A DNA stretch of 64,000 bases, from positions 1-64,000 of the IMG/VR virus record IMGVR_UViG_3300031576_000030; one strand, given 5' to 3'. The notes beneath the pieces are model-generated. The model was not told the DNA's origin. It saw nothing but the letters and a program-made list of their open reading frames with translations, and did no database searches. The stretch is from a virus. This document shows, one piece after another, positions 8,194 to 16,450 of this stretch; position 1 is the stretch's first letter; each line of letters opens with the position of its first letter. The position numbers and the translations under genes were made by a program.

Positions 8194-9150
8194 CTAGGCC
8201 GTGATGCGGATTTCCCACAACGTCGCGTCGTTGCCCACAAACCAGGCGTGCTCCTGATCCTCGATCAGGTACAGGTCGCGCTTGTTGAGCATGTCCACGT
8301 CGCTGGAGTTTCGTACCCCGCCGCGCGTCTGATGCCAACCCACCTGCGACGGGTCGCCGGAGAACTTCACCCGGTCGGTCGGGGTGAAGGGGTTGGTATA
8401 CCATGCGATTCCGGCGTAGTCCGCGATATACAGCGTGCGCAAGAGTTGCTCCACCCGGCTGTCGGGCAGGTTCACGCCCACCGGCCAGGTGAAGTCGGCG
8501 AAGTCCTTGAGGGTACCGGGATTGACCAGCGCCCGCTGCACCGGGAAGCCGATGTCGGCGGCGTTCTTGACCACGGTGTTCAACCCGGCTTTCGTCAAGA
8601 GTCCGCCGGAGACCGTCACCACGTGCGACGGCAACAGCGCCGCCACGAAGATGTCGCGCGCTTTCTGGTCGCGCTTCTTCGCCAGTTCCTCCGCCGCCCG
8701 CCGCATCTGCCGCTCCAAGAAGTTCCAGCCTGCCTTGCGCGTCATGGCCCACGGCACTTCGATGGCCGTGTCGTAGGTCAGGAAACCGGGCCGGGTGAAC
8801 GAATAGCCCGAGCGCACCGGGCGGGCCGCCCCGTCCTGATGCGTCTCCCAGGCAATCGCCACCGTGTCCTCGACGGCGATGGAGTTATCGTCCAACTCGC
8901 CGTAGGCTTGCGGCATGAAGAAGATCGGGTATTGCTCCACGTAGGGCACGACCTTCTCGATAGGCGGCAGGATGGTCTGGGCCAGGGCGATGTGGTCGTC
9001 GCGGCTCCACTGGTACATTTCGGCCAGCATCGAGTCGACGTCCCGCTGGCCGAAGGTCGATCCCTGGACGGTGTTGCCGTTCAGGTCGTGCGTGCCGATG
9101 ACGAAGCGATCTGTTTTCTTGTCGAAACCGATCAGGTCAGAAAGTTTCAT
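8194..9150 (-). CDS. Major capsid protein (HK97-like)
   Basis: 318 residues, forming the icosahedral shell. It has an N-terminal arm (1-70), then a core in which TYDTAIEVPWAMTRKAGWNFLERQMRRAAEELAKKRDQKARDIF (about 128-171, quoted in part) is the long spine-type helix. VKFSGDPSQVGWHQTRGG and the final beta strands complete the fold. It follows protease/scaffold and decoration genes in the canonical order protease, decoration, capsid. Length is typical. The start has a CCTCCC-complement ribosome site about 8 bases upstream. Confidence 0.75.
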   Translation of the reverse strand: MKLSDLIGFDKKTDRFVIGTHDLNGNTVQGSTFGQRDVDSMLAEMYQWSRDDHIALAQTILPPIEKVVPYVEQYPIFFMPQAYGELDDNSIAVEDTVAIAWETHQDGAARPVRSGYSFTRPGFLTYDTAIEVPWAMTRKAGWNFLERQMRRAAEELAKKRDQKARDIFVAALLPSHVVTVSGGLLTKAGLNTVVKNAADIGFPVQRALVNPGTLKDFADFTWPVGVNLPDSRVEQLLRTLYIADYAGIAWYTNPFTPTDRVKFSGDPSQVGWHQTRGGVRNSSDVDMLNKRDLYLIEDQEHAWFVGNDATLWEIRITA

Positions 9151-9162
9151 GGGAGGCCTCCG

Positions 9163-9612
9163 TTACGGCACGATGTGGAACTGTACATGCGCCAGGTTTT
9201 GGTTCGCGCCGGTGCCGCCAGTAAACTCGGTGCGCGTGCGGATGCCGATGCACTTGCCGACCTTGGTGGCACCCTGCATGCCCCACAAGCCGGTGGACTG
9301 GACGAACAGGTTGTCGCCGGTCGCGGGCAGCGATCCGCCGGTGAAGAAGTCCGAGGACAGCAGGAACTCGCCCTCGCCCCAAACCACCGTCAGCGGCTCG
9401 TCGTCGGCGAACACCTTGGTCGTCGGGCGGTAGACGCCGTAGCGGTGGCCGTAGGCGATGCCGAAGACCGTGGTCGAGTTCGCCAGGGATACGGTCGAAC
9501 CCGAGGTGTCCAACTTGATCAGCACCCCCGGTTCGATGGTGGTGCCGTCCGTCTTGAGTTCTTTGCCCAGCCGCTCGCCGCCAGCGATGAGATTCGCAAC
9601 TTTATCAGGCAT
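9163..9612 (-). CDS. Capsid decoration or stabilisation protein
   Basis: 149 residues, beta-rich and Gly/Thr-rich, directly before the major capsid gene. Size, position and composition match head decoration proteins (lambda gpD-type function), which bind the expanded shell. The opening MPDKVANLIAGGERLGKELK and the AYGHRYGVYRP loop are not diagnostic. The gap to the capsid gene is 12 bases. Confidence 0.6.
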   Translation of the reverse strand: MPDKVANLIAGGERLGKELKTDGTTIEPGVLIKLDTSGSTVSLANSTTVFGIAYGHRYGVYRPTTKVFADDEPLTVVWGEGEFLLSSDFFTGGSLPATGDNLFVQSTGLWGMQGATKVGKCIGIRTRTEFTGGTGANQNLAHVQFHIVP

Positions 9613-9622
9613 GTCGTCCTCC

Positions 9623-10954
9623 CTAGCGCAGCGTCAGCCGCTGAGATGTTTCTTGCGGCACGGTGAAGGCGGTGAGTTTGCCCGCCTGGGCCGTGCGCTC
9701 GGCCATGCCCGCGACCAACTCGAAGGCGTCGTCGGCCATCGCCATGAGTACGTTCTTCTGCTTGGCCCATTCGTCGTCGCTGATGATGGCCGCCAGTCGT
9801 TGGCGGCGCAGCGAGGCCAATAGAGTCAGGTTGCGAGCGTCCGCCGCTTGCAGCCCTTCGGTCAGCGACTTCACCTCGCCCTCTTTGGCCGCCAAGCGGG
9901 TTTGCAGGTCGCCCTTCTCGGCTTCGAGTTGGGTAGCGCGGCTCAAGGCTGCGGCCAGATCGTCCTTGAGTTTCTGCAAGGCGTTTTCGTCCATAGTTTC
10001 CTCGATGTCGATTCCTTGTGGTTTGTCACGACGCAGACGAGCGATGGCGCTCTCGTCTTTCGTCCCGGTATGCCCCCCGTTGGCTGCGCTCCACGCGGCC
10101 AGCCAGCCGCGCTCGATCACCTTGCCGTGGATCTTGTAAGGAAATCGCTTCCCGTCCGGATCAGCGAAGTCTGAGGCGGGCAGGTCATTGATCGTCTCCC
10201 CCTCTTTGAGATAGGAGTCGTACCATGAGGCCTGGGCCGTCTGAGAGCCGGAGGTGGAATAGTCACCGCCCTCTTCGTGCTTGGCGACGACGAATAACTG
10301 CTGCGGATCGAAAGCCGTGCGGCTGCCTGCAGGCGATTTGGTGATCGCGCCGCCCAAGGCCTTGAGGCCGCTCAACTTGCGCACGGCGTTGTGCGTTCGG
10401 CGATCTTGCAAGTGAGCGCAGTATTGGCTGGCCGCGCCGAACTCGCTGCCGCACACCGAGCAGGCGGCTTTGTCGGCCTTGGCCTTGATCGATAGGTGCA
10501 TCCCCCCATCCAGGATGGACTGAGCCTCCTGCGGGTAGTGGTCGGCGAAGATGGCTCCGTCTACCAGGCAGCGTTCCGCCACCGCCCGCCCACCGGAGAA
10601 CACGCCGCAAATTCTCTGGCGGATATGCTCGACGTCGATGGGCCGACCGGCGATGGATTCGGCCAATTCCTGGATGCCCTGCGCCGTGATCTCGTCACGG
10701 TTGCGGTTCACCTCGGCTGAGGCCAGGACTGCGTTCTTGAACACCAGCATCGTCGCACCGTCTGCGCCGCGCACCAAGTTGAACGACGGCTCGTCGGCGG
10801 CGATGAAGATGTTGGCGTCCAGATCGACCGAGGCGTTGAGTTGCTTGTTGGCGATGGCATACGCCCGCGACTTCCGCTCGTCGGGCGGCAGGTCGGGATA
10901 GAAGTCTTTGTCGGCCAGAAGTGTTTCGACGAGGTTCTCTACGGATGCTGGCAT
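9623..10954 (-). CDS. Prohead protease fused to scaffold
   Basis: 443 residues. Residues about 60-165 look like a capsid maturation protease domain, with a conserved His in PIDVEHIRQR and a Ser in GGMHLSIKAKA. A CSVCG..YCAHL zinc-type motif follows (about 163-180). Residues about 255-305 resemble the small domain with FP..IHGKVIERGWLAAW seen in phage protease/scaffold proteins. Residues 320-375 form a coiled coil typical of scaffold. Self-cleavage after shell assembly is expected from the family. The start codon follows a perfect hairpin, see the hairpin entry at 10960-10982. Confidence 0.65.
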   Translation of the reverse strand: MPASVENLVETLLADKDFYPDLPPDERKSRAYAIANKQLNASVDLDANIFIAADEPSFNLVRGADGATMLVFKNAVLASAEVNRNRDEITAQGIQELAESIAGRPIDVEHIRQRICGVFSGGRAVAERCLVDGAIFADHYPQEAQSILDGGMHLSIKAKADKAACSVCGSEFGAASQYCAHLQDRRTHNAVRKLSGLKALGGAITKSPAGSRTAFDPQQLFVVAKHEEGGDYSTSGSQTAQASWYDSYLKEGETINDLPASDFADPDGKRFPYKIHGKVIERGWLAAWSAANGGHTGTKDESAIARLRRDKPQGIDIEETMDENALQKLKDDLAAALSRATQLEAEKGDLQTRLAAKEGEVKSLTEGLQAADARNLTLLASLRRQRLAAIISDDEWAKQKNVLMAMADDAFELVAGMAERTAQAGKLTAFTVPQETSQRLTLR

Positions 10955-10959
10955 AACGC

Positions 10960-10982
10960 AAAAAGGCGCATCCCTGCGCCTT
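10960..10982 (-). terminator. Intrinsic terminator or hairpin before the protease start
   Basis: Perfect 8-bp stem AAGGCGCA/TGCGCCTT (10963-10970 with 10975-10982) and a TCCC loop. On the minus strand it is followed by a run of five T, so it fits an intrinsic terminator for leftward transcripts leaving the glycan island. It ends only a few bases before the protease ATG at 10954, so it would also expose or hide the start region. Confidence 0.65.
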
Positions 10983-11045
10983 AAACACAGAAAGCCCGTG
11001 CCTAGGCTTCTCCTGTAGCCGCCGTTCGCGTCCCGGCTACGTAGA
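10983..11045 (-). promoter_or_regulatory. Structured leader upstream of protease gene
   Basis: On the minus strand a 7-bp stem GTAGCCG/CGGCTAC (11034-11040 with 11015-11021) with a 12-base loop is followed by a second stem AAGCC/GGCTT (11005-11009 with 10992-10996) and then by the terminator hairpin. Three hairpins in a row between two operon segments suggest a cis-acting attenuator, but I match it to no known riboswitch. Confidence 0.4.
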
Positions 11046-11060
11046 CATAATAATGGAGTT

Positions 11061-12044
11061 TTACAGGGTTGTCAAGTAGGCCGCCAAACGGCCCACCGGC
11101 TCACTCCAATCCAGGTACTTCTGGGCAGTTTGCACGCCCGACTTGCCCAGGGCCACCGCCCTCTTGCGGTCGGTCAGCACCTGCTCGACTTTTTCGGCCA
11201 TGTCGTAGGGCGAGGTCGCCAGCAGGCAGTTGTCTCCGTCGCGGGCGTACTCCATGTTGCCCTGTGCGTCGAACATGATCACCGGCGCGCCGCAGGCCAT
11301 CGCTTCCAGCGCGGTCATCGACAGCCCCTCGTGCAGCGAGGTGCTGATGAACACGCCGCAGGCGCTATAGGCTTTGCGCAAGTCTTTGTCGCGGATGTCC
11401 TTGAAGTGGCGGTGCGAGCCGACCAGCCGCAGGCCGGGGTGGATGCCGAAGGTCACGAGATGGATGGCCTTGTCCGCCAGGTAGCGGGCGACCTCGGCCA
11501 GTTCGCGGAAACCCTTGAGGGCTTGGGGCCGCAACACCGCCAACACCTCGCGGCTGCGCGCGCCGACCTCCTCCAACCGCCATTTGCCGATGGCGATGCC
11601 GGTGTAGTGGCATTGGGACAATTGGCGCTCCACCCAGTGGCTGGTGGTGAACAGGTTGAGGCCCAGGTGATAGGTCTGCATCACCATGCCGCAGGTCAGC
11701 GGATCGATGTAGTAGGCCGTCTCCACGTCCTGCACCAAGTACGCGCCGCGGGCGGCGGGCAATACGTCCAGGATGTCACGGGCGACGTAGGCCGTCTTCC
11801 ACCAGGTGGCGATCACGATGTCCGGCTTGAGTGACTTGGTGGCTTCGATCACCGCCTCGTAACTGCCGTAGCGCAGCCACTTGACCTTGTGCCAGCGCTG
11901 GAACCAATCCGACTGATTGTCCAGCGAGAGAATGGTCGTCGGCCATCCCAGCAGACTGAGGCGGCTGGCGTACTCGTAGATCACCTTGACGCCTCCGGCC
12001 AAGCCACCGCTCTCCACCAGCCAGGCGACGTGGGGCAGGCTCAT
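11061..12044 (-). CDS. Family 4-type glycosyltransferase
   Basis: 327 residues from the ATG at 12044, which overlaps the previous stop as ATGA. It is a GT-B fold transferase: an N-terminal acceptor half with GGLAGGVKVIYEYA (about 14-27), and a C-terminal nucleotide-sugar half with EGLSMTALEAMACGAPVIMFD (E..7..E motif, about 238-258, quoted as family hallmark in part). It probably adds a sugar to a virion or host glycan. It is the last gene of the island; the terminator at 10960 follows. Confidence 0.8.
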   Translation of the reverse strand: MSLPHVAWLVESGGLAGGVKVIYEYASRLSLLGWPTTILSLDNQSDWFQRWHKVKWLRYGSYEAVIEATKSLKPDIVIATWWKTAYVARDILDVLPAARGAYLVQDVETAYYIDPLTCGMVMQTYHLGLNLFTTSHWVERQLSQCHYTGIAIGKWRLEEVGARSREVLAVLRPQALKGFRELAEVARYLADKAIHLVTFGIHPGLRLVGSHRHFKDIRDKDLRKAYSACGVFISTSLHEGLSMTALEAMACGAPVIMFDAQGNMEYARDGDNCLLATSPYDMAEKVEQVLTDRKRAVALGKSGVQTAQKYLDWSEPVGRLAAYLTTL

Positions 12045-12844
12045 GGCGACGATTGCCAAATTTCTTCGGCGGCGCGCATCTCCGACAACCAGTCGGATAC
12101 GAACTGCGGGTGCTGGCCGCGATAGGCGCGAAATTCGCCTTGGGACTTCGATACATCGAATACCCGCTCGTAATCCATATAGCCGTCATTTTTCCACAGC
12201 GCTTCGACTTTCGGATCCGGGAAGCCTAATTCCACGTACAACTTCTGGAACTCGTGTTCTTTCACCAGCGCCTCCCGGCGTCGGCCCATGTGCATCTTGC
12301 CGTAGTGGAAGACCTCCAGGTGCGTCTGGAACTCCGGGCTGCCGCCCAGGGCACAGGCATCGCCGCCCGGACCCGCCGAGAATCGCAGACCGGCGGCGGT
12401 GTCCGACAACACCGCCTTGCTGGAATAGATGAAGGGGAAGGTTGTCTTGTCGTCGGGGCAGAAGTGGGTGTAATGCGGCCGGCCCAGTTTATAGTCCGCC
12501 GACTTCATGTAGATCAACTCGTTGTAGAAGCCCAAGAAACTCCACTCGCATAGCACTTCGTCGGTGTCGAGTTTGAGGGCGTAATCGTAGGTCGTGCCGA
12601 TGTGATCCAGTAGGAAGTTGGCGATGTGCGCCTGGATCGTGTAGTGGTCGCCCCAGGCGTGCGGATGGATCGATAGCCGCGCTTCGTGCATGTCCCGCGC
12701 CGCCGCCTCGGTCTCGTCGTCGCACGGCGCAAAGTACACCCGCTCGGCCAACTCCAGGGCCGAGTCGATGGACGCACGCCACGGGTAGGCGATGGCGTCC
12801 AACTTGTAGCCGAACAGGTAAACCGCCAGGCTCGGTCGTTTCAT
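12041..12844 (-). CDS. Family 2-like glycosyltransferase
   Basis: 267 residues. The YDYALKLDTDEVLCEW stretch (about 85-100) carries the DxD-type metal and nucleotide-sugar site of GT-A enzymes. The first strand is SLAVYLFGYKLDAIAYPW rather than the common VVIPTYN, so the acceptor or donor may be unusual. Starts and stops overlap by 4 bases on both sides, showing tight coupling with the neighbouring transferases. Confidence 0.7.
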   Translation of the reverse strand: MKRPSLAVYLFGYKLDAIAYPWRASIDSALELAERVYFAPCDDETEAAARDMHEARLSIHPHAWGDHYTIQAHIANFLLDHIGTTYDYALKLDTDEVLCEWSFLGFYNELIYMKSADYKLGRPHYTHFCPDDKTTFPFIYSSKAVLSDTAAGLRFSAGPGGDACALGGSPEFQTHLEVFHYGKMHMGRRREALVKEHEFQKLYVELGFPDPKVEALWKNDGYMDYERVFDVSKSQGEFRAYRGQHPQFVSDWLSEMRAAEEIWQSSP

Positions 12845-13170
12845 TCATATTCCCTTCTCAGGGCTAACAACCTCTTGCCCACCTCCACCTTGTCCACAAT
12901 CTTCTCCCAAGTCTCTGGATGGACATAGGCATAATCTGCCGCACTCGAGTGCGGGCCAAAATCACCCTGTCCCGCCTTCGGGACAAAGTGAATCGCCGGG
13001 TCGGGCATCTCCATCCAAGTGGATCCTTGTTGCTCGAACGTCCTGCTTTGTGCCCAGGTGTAAATAGGAACGCCGCCATAATAACCCCGAAAGTGATTGC
13101 TTAGGATCGATCCATGAATCATGATCCCCACAGGCGACCCGGATGTCTCGACGCGAACGATGATTAACAT
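12841..13170 (-). CDS. Uncharacterised protein in the glycan island
   Basis: 109 residues, no recognised family. It has aromatic-rich strands (RGYYGGVPIYTWAQS) and ends with a charged helix. Overlap with both neighbours suggests it belongs to the same pathway, perhaps as a partner of the transferases. Nothing in it indicates catalysis. Confidence 0.5.
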   Translation of the reverse strand: MLIIVRVETSGSPVGIMIHGSILSNHFRGYYGGVPIYTWAQSRTFEQQGSTWMEMPDPAIHFVPKAGQGDFGPHSSAADYAYVHPETWEKIVDKVEVGKRLLALRREYE

Positions 13171-13862
13171 GGCCCGGCAAATATCCTTTCTCGGATCGAA
13201 GGTTCGAACTCGCGCACCAAGCCCAGGCGGTGGGCGTTGTCCACCCGCCCGATGTACTCATGCCACGGGCCGATGCCCACCGTCCCCTGGTGTACCTGGT
13301 AGCGCCAGCCTTTGGCGACGAGCGCCTCGCGCGATTTGCAGGCGGTGTGGTCAAAGAGCAAGGGGCCGTCGGCAATCTGCTTCTGGGAAAGGCCCAGCGC
13401 GGTCGGCTCGGTATGCACATTCTGCGGGAAATGCACCCCCGCCAGGTTGCGAAACATTCGCTGGCTCGGCCCATTGCCGCCCTCCACGTAATGATCGCGG
13501 TCGAGGATGGTGGTGTACTTGAAAAACTCCCAGATGTCGGAACGATCCAGGTCGGTGGACAGCAGCCAGTGCCGCAGGTCGCTGCTGAATGTCTCGTCGG
13601 CGTCCAAGTAGAATATCCACGACAGGCGGCAGGCGGCCAGGGCCAGCGTGCGCAGGTCGCCGTGATGGGAATGGCGCTGCTCGCTCTGTAGGGCGATGGG
13701 CAGGCGCTGCATATAGGATTGAATGATCGGCAGCGTGTCGTCGGTCGAGCCATTGTCCACGATAGACAGGACGCCCAACAGGTCGGCGACAGACACGAAC
13801 GAATCCAGGCAATGGCCGATCATCTCCTCTTCGTTTTGGCAGATGAGAAAGGCGTCGATCAT
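13164..13862 (-). CDS. Family 2 glycosyltransferase
   Basis: 232 residues with a GT-A fold: MIDAFLICQNEEEMIGHCLDS at the N-terminus (NE motif), SIVDNGSTDDT (about 34-44), and FYLDADETF (about 84-92), the DxD equivalent. This type transfers a sugar from a nucleotide donor with inversion. ATGA coupling with the Zn-ribbon gene upstream. Confidence 0.8.
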   Translation of the reverse strand: MIDAFLICQNEEEMIGHCLDSFVSVADLLGVLSIVDNGSTDDTLPIIQSYMQRLPIALQSEQRHSHHGDLRTLALAACRLSWIFYLDADETFSSDLRHWLLSTDLDRSDIWEFFKYTTILDRDHYVEGGNGPSQRMFRNLAGVHFPQNVHTEPTALGLSQKQIADGPLLFDHTACKSREALVAKGWRYQVHQGTVGIGPWHEYIGRVDNAHRLGLVREFEPSIRERIFAGPC

Positions 13863-14074
13863 CGGGAGTCAGGGCTGACCTCGAGATGCGACCACCATTC
13901 TCCTTGGTAGCGTATGGCGTCAGCCGGGATGGAATCGCCGGTCGCCTCGTCCACGCCCCACACAACCGACGCGCCACAATAGCGGCAACTCTTGGTCATC
14001 GTACCCACCTTCACGATTACCTTATCGTTGCGCCGTCGAGGGCCATTTGGTAGACGCGGCTGGCTAGTATTCAT
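13859..14074 (-). CDS. Small zinc-ribbon protein
   Basis: 71 residues from the ATG at 14074, whose start overlaps the stop of a short upstream frame (ATGA). A start at an internal Met would leave only the 46-residue core SCRYCGASVVWGVDEATGDSIP. Only one C-x2-C pair is present, so zinc binding may need a partner. Function unknown. Confidence 0.5.
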   Translation of the reverse strand: MNTSQPRLPNGPRRRNDKVIVKVGTMTKSCRYCGASVVWGVDEATGDSIPADAIRYQGEWWSHLEVSPDSR

Positions 14075-14196
14075 GCGGCCTCGGGAGGCGAGACGTATCC
14101 CGGCCAATGCCATGTGCCGGGAAGTTTATGAGTTTCATCGAGCAGAACCCTCTCGGCAAAGAATATGCCTTTGGGGTTGAGGATGCAGAGGCCCAC
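14071..14196 (-). pseudogene. Possible Nudix-type remnant
   Basis: A 41-codon frame from a GTG at 14196 preceded by AGGAG at 10 bases. The stretch ILNPKGIFFAERV...LPGTWHWPGYVSPPEA resembles the beginning of a Nudix hydrolase up to the point where the Nudix box should start, and then ends in TGA. The box itself is absent. It lies immediately behind an inserted HNH gene, so it may be a gene fragment. The family assignment is weak and it could be a small intact gene. Confidence 0.3.
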
Positions 14197-14198
14197 TT

Positions 14199-14702
14199 CT
14201 AGTAGGCTCCTACGTCGGACAACCACCCCCATCGTTTGCCGTTTTCGATGGCATGGATGGTGGCCCAGCCAACGTTATAGATATTGGCAATTTCGTGTTT
14301 AGACTTCCCGGCCCGTAGAAGATGTCATACATTGAGGACTTCATCTTCTTTCAACTTTGAACTGGGATTTTGGCTACCCGGAGAGGAGCCACCCCTAGAA
14401 CGCTCTTTTGTGACTCGGTCAGCGATATTATCGGCTTGGCTCCCTGAGAATAGATGGAACGGGTTGCAACAAGAAGGATTGTCGCAACGATGAAGGATCG
14501 ACTCTCCGGGTGCTATGTCTCCAAAAGTCAGTCTCCAGACAACCCGATGTGCCCTCCAAGATTTTCCTTCCCAGTTGAATATGCCATATCCGTCTCGACT
14601 TGTATAACCTTGCCAAAGCCAACAATCGTTAACGCCTCTCCTATCAACCTTTTCCCAGAACCTCAGGTCAACCGGATTGATTTTGTATTGGTTGCCTCTC
14701 AT
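14199..14702 (-). pseudogene. HNH homing endonuclease interrupted by one in-frame TGA
   Basis: From the ATG at 14702 (GGGGA ribosome site) the frame encodes FWEKVDRRGVNDCWLWQG, HRVVWRL and CDNPSCCNPFHLF, the same HNH family as 385-891. A TGA at 14325-14327 stops it after 125 residues. The same frame then continues for 41 codons to a TAG at 14199 with HLLRAGKSKHEIANIYNVG.. and RWGWL, aligning with the helix-turn-helix of 385-891. One nonsense change (for example CGA to TGA) explains it. The HNH core remains intact, so a truncated nuclease may still be made. Confidence 0.75.
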
Positions 14703-14704
14703 CG

Positions 14705-15085
14705 CTATTCCCCTAACTCCCCGGTGAGATACTCGCCCTTCCAATCAGCGATACCTTCGCGTACACCATAGTCCATGATGTCCACGTCGGCCATCCCAAT
14801 CTTCCGTTCACGGTGTACCTGGCGCTCATAGCGGAGCGAGGCCCAGCGCAACAGCCATTCGATCACTTTCTTTTCCAGAGCAAACGCCGTAAACCATCGC
14901 CGACGCCATCGGAACGAGGCCAGCGCCTCGAACGGCCAGATGCGCACCTGGTACTCCTCGTCTGACTTACCCCGCGCCCTGGCCTCGGAGAGCGCTCGGC
15001 CCACATGCAGGATAGACAGAGGAGGCGACTTCTGCGGGCTGCTGACGCTGGGCACCGGGTAGATCAAGAGAACCCGTGTCGTCAT
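14705..15085 (-). CDS. Uncharacterised protein, N-terminus like a B12-binding fold
   Basis: 126 residues. The beginning, VLLIYPVPSVSSPQKSPPLS followed by ILHVGRALSEA, resembles the first strand and helix of cobalamin-binding domains that precede radical SAM enzymes, but no radical SAM motif follows. The rest is Arg/Trp-rich helix. An inserted HNH gene lies directly downstream, so this may be what is left of a longer gene. It is coupled to the upstream gene through ATGA. Confidence 0.4.
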   Translation of the reverse strand: MTTRVLLIYPVPSVSSPQKSPPLSILHVGRALSEARARGKSDEEYQVRIWPFEALASFRWRRRWFTAFALEKKVIEWLLRWASLRYERQVHRERKIGMADVDIMDYGVREGIADWKGEYLTGELGE

Positions 15086-15327
15086 TCTTTGTCCTCGCCC
15101 GGCGTGATAGGCAAGTAGGCGAACTCTGTCACCAACGACAATTCATCCCACGCATCGTGGAACTGTTCCTGGAAACAGTAGGCGGTCAGGGCCTCATGCT
15201 CGCGCCGTCGCAATTGGATGGCGCTTATGATAATGCCCTGTGTCTTGGCGTCGCGGATAGCATCCAGGATCGCCGTCGCCACTTGCTGGCCGACTCTCTC
15301 CTGGTCTAGTTCGTCAATTGTCTGCAT
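15082..15327 (-). CDS. Small helical protein in the glycan island
   Basis: 81 residues from the ATG at 15327, which lies inside the end of the upstream glycosyltransferase gene (22-base overlap). It is predicted helical and charged, with no motif I recognise. The longer frame to 15408 overlaps the transferase coding region and is less likely. Confidence 0.45.
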   Translation of the reverse strand: MQTIDELDQERVGQQVATAILDAIRDAKTQGIIISAIQLRRREHEALTAYCFQEQFHDAWDELSLVTEFAYLPITPGEDKE

Positions 15328-16226
15328 AGCGCCCCCCACTGGTCGACCACGACGCTCGGCGAGAAGTTCTGCTTGGCCCACTCCCAGCCCTGATCGGCGA
15401 CCTCCCAATACGGCTGCGGGTTATCCAGGAAGGTTTCGATGCCTCGGGCAAATTGATCGTCGGTGGAGGCAAACTGGGCATGGCCGCCAGTCGTCTCGCG
15501 CAAGGGCGGAATATCTTGGCACAGGACGGGTACCTGAGCCATTTGCGCCATCGCCACCGAGATGCAGCAGCACTCGTCGCGCGTCGGAAAGACAAACAGT
15601 TTCAGCCCCGAATAGAAACTGGCGAAGTCACGTACCTGGCCTAGAAGGGTGAGGTTGCCACTCGCCATCACCGAGATCTGATGATACAAAGGCCCGTGTC
15701 CGGCCAAGACGAAATTCTCGGACGGAAAACGATTGGCTAAGGCCAGGAAATCCTGCGGTCGCTTTTCGTCGACCAATCGGGACAGTCGCCCAATACTCCC
15801 CTGGGCATTGCGGCGAGCAGCGCCCACGTCGGCGATGCCGTAGATCACCTGCCGCCGCGCCATGTGTGGGTTGAGATGCAAAGCGATGTGGTTCAAGGCC
15901 ACAAATGCGTCGACCAGGTCGGGCGGCGTGGGCGAACGAGCATTCGAGTGCATGCACTCGACCGTCTTCATGCCCCGCTCTTTGGCCCACAGGAAGGTGT
16001 CGCGGTACGACCAGCCACCAACCGTGTGACCCACGCAGATGTCGTATTGCGCCTCGCGTGGCGGGCCGCCGTTCCAAATGACCATGCCCGCCCGCCGCAA
16101 TTCTGGACTGAAGGAACCGTCCGCCGCCCACCATGCATGGTGATCGAGAGAATGTAGGAACAGGCGGTAGACCATCTCCTGGATACCGCCCAAATTCAAG
16201 TTGTCCAGGCAGTGCAAGATGTTCAT
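15306..16226 (-). CDS. Family 4-type glycosyltransferase
   Basis: 306 residues from the ATG at 16226 (ATGA overlap with the preceding stop). MNILHCLDNLNLGGIQEMVYRL is the N-terminal GG(I/V)xxxV motif of GT-B enzymes, and the C-terminal half has GRLSRLVDEKRPQDFL and FVFPTRDECCCISVAMAQMA, the degenerate E..7..E region (here E..7..A, so the second Glu is missing). A phosphate-binding site is kept but the altered motif could change donor use. Confidence 0.75.
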   Translation of the reverse strand: MNILHCLDNLNLGGIQEMVYRLFLHSLDHHAWWAADGSFSPELRRAGMVIWNGGPPREAQYDICVGHTVGGWSYRDTFLWAKERGMKTVECMHSNARSPTPPDLVDAFVALNHIALHLNPHMARRQVIYGIADVGAARRNAQGSIGRLSRLVDEKRPQDFLALANRFPSENFVLAGHGPLYHQISVMASGNLTLLGQVRDFASFYSGLKLFVFPTRDECCCISVAMAQMAQVPVLCQDIPPLRETTGGHAQFASTDDQFARGIETFLDNPQPYWEVADQGWEWAKQNFSPSVVVDQWGALCRQLTN

Positions 16227-16450
16227 TTTATCGAGACCATGTAAGGGAGGGGCCAAGCACGCCAGGGCGTTATTGGCACTTCCCAATCACCCGGTGAGCC
16301 GCTGCTAAAGGAACGGAAATAATCCTCACTTCCGAAAACGAGAGCACGCGAGTCGCTGATTTTCTCAAGCCGCCTTGCGCCGCAAGTCTCGCAGCCGCGC
16401 CACGGAAACACCTCGTACAGATTGCCGCAATATTCACATCGGAACATCAT
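16223..16450 (-). CDS. Zinc-ribbon small protein
   Basis: 75 residues from the ATG at 16450 (ATGA overlap). It starts MMFRCEYCGNLYEVFPW.GCETCGARRLEKI, a compact zinc ribbon of four Cys residues, followed by an acidic aromatic tail. Such ribbons often help glycan or methylation enzymes bind partners, but the role here is unknown. Confidence 0.6.
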   Translation of the reverse strand: MMFRCEYCGNLYEVFPWRGCETCGARRLEKISDSRALVFGSEDYFRSFSSGSPGDWEVPITPWRAWPLPYMVSIK

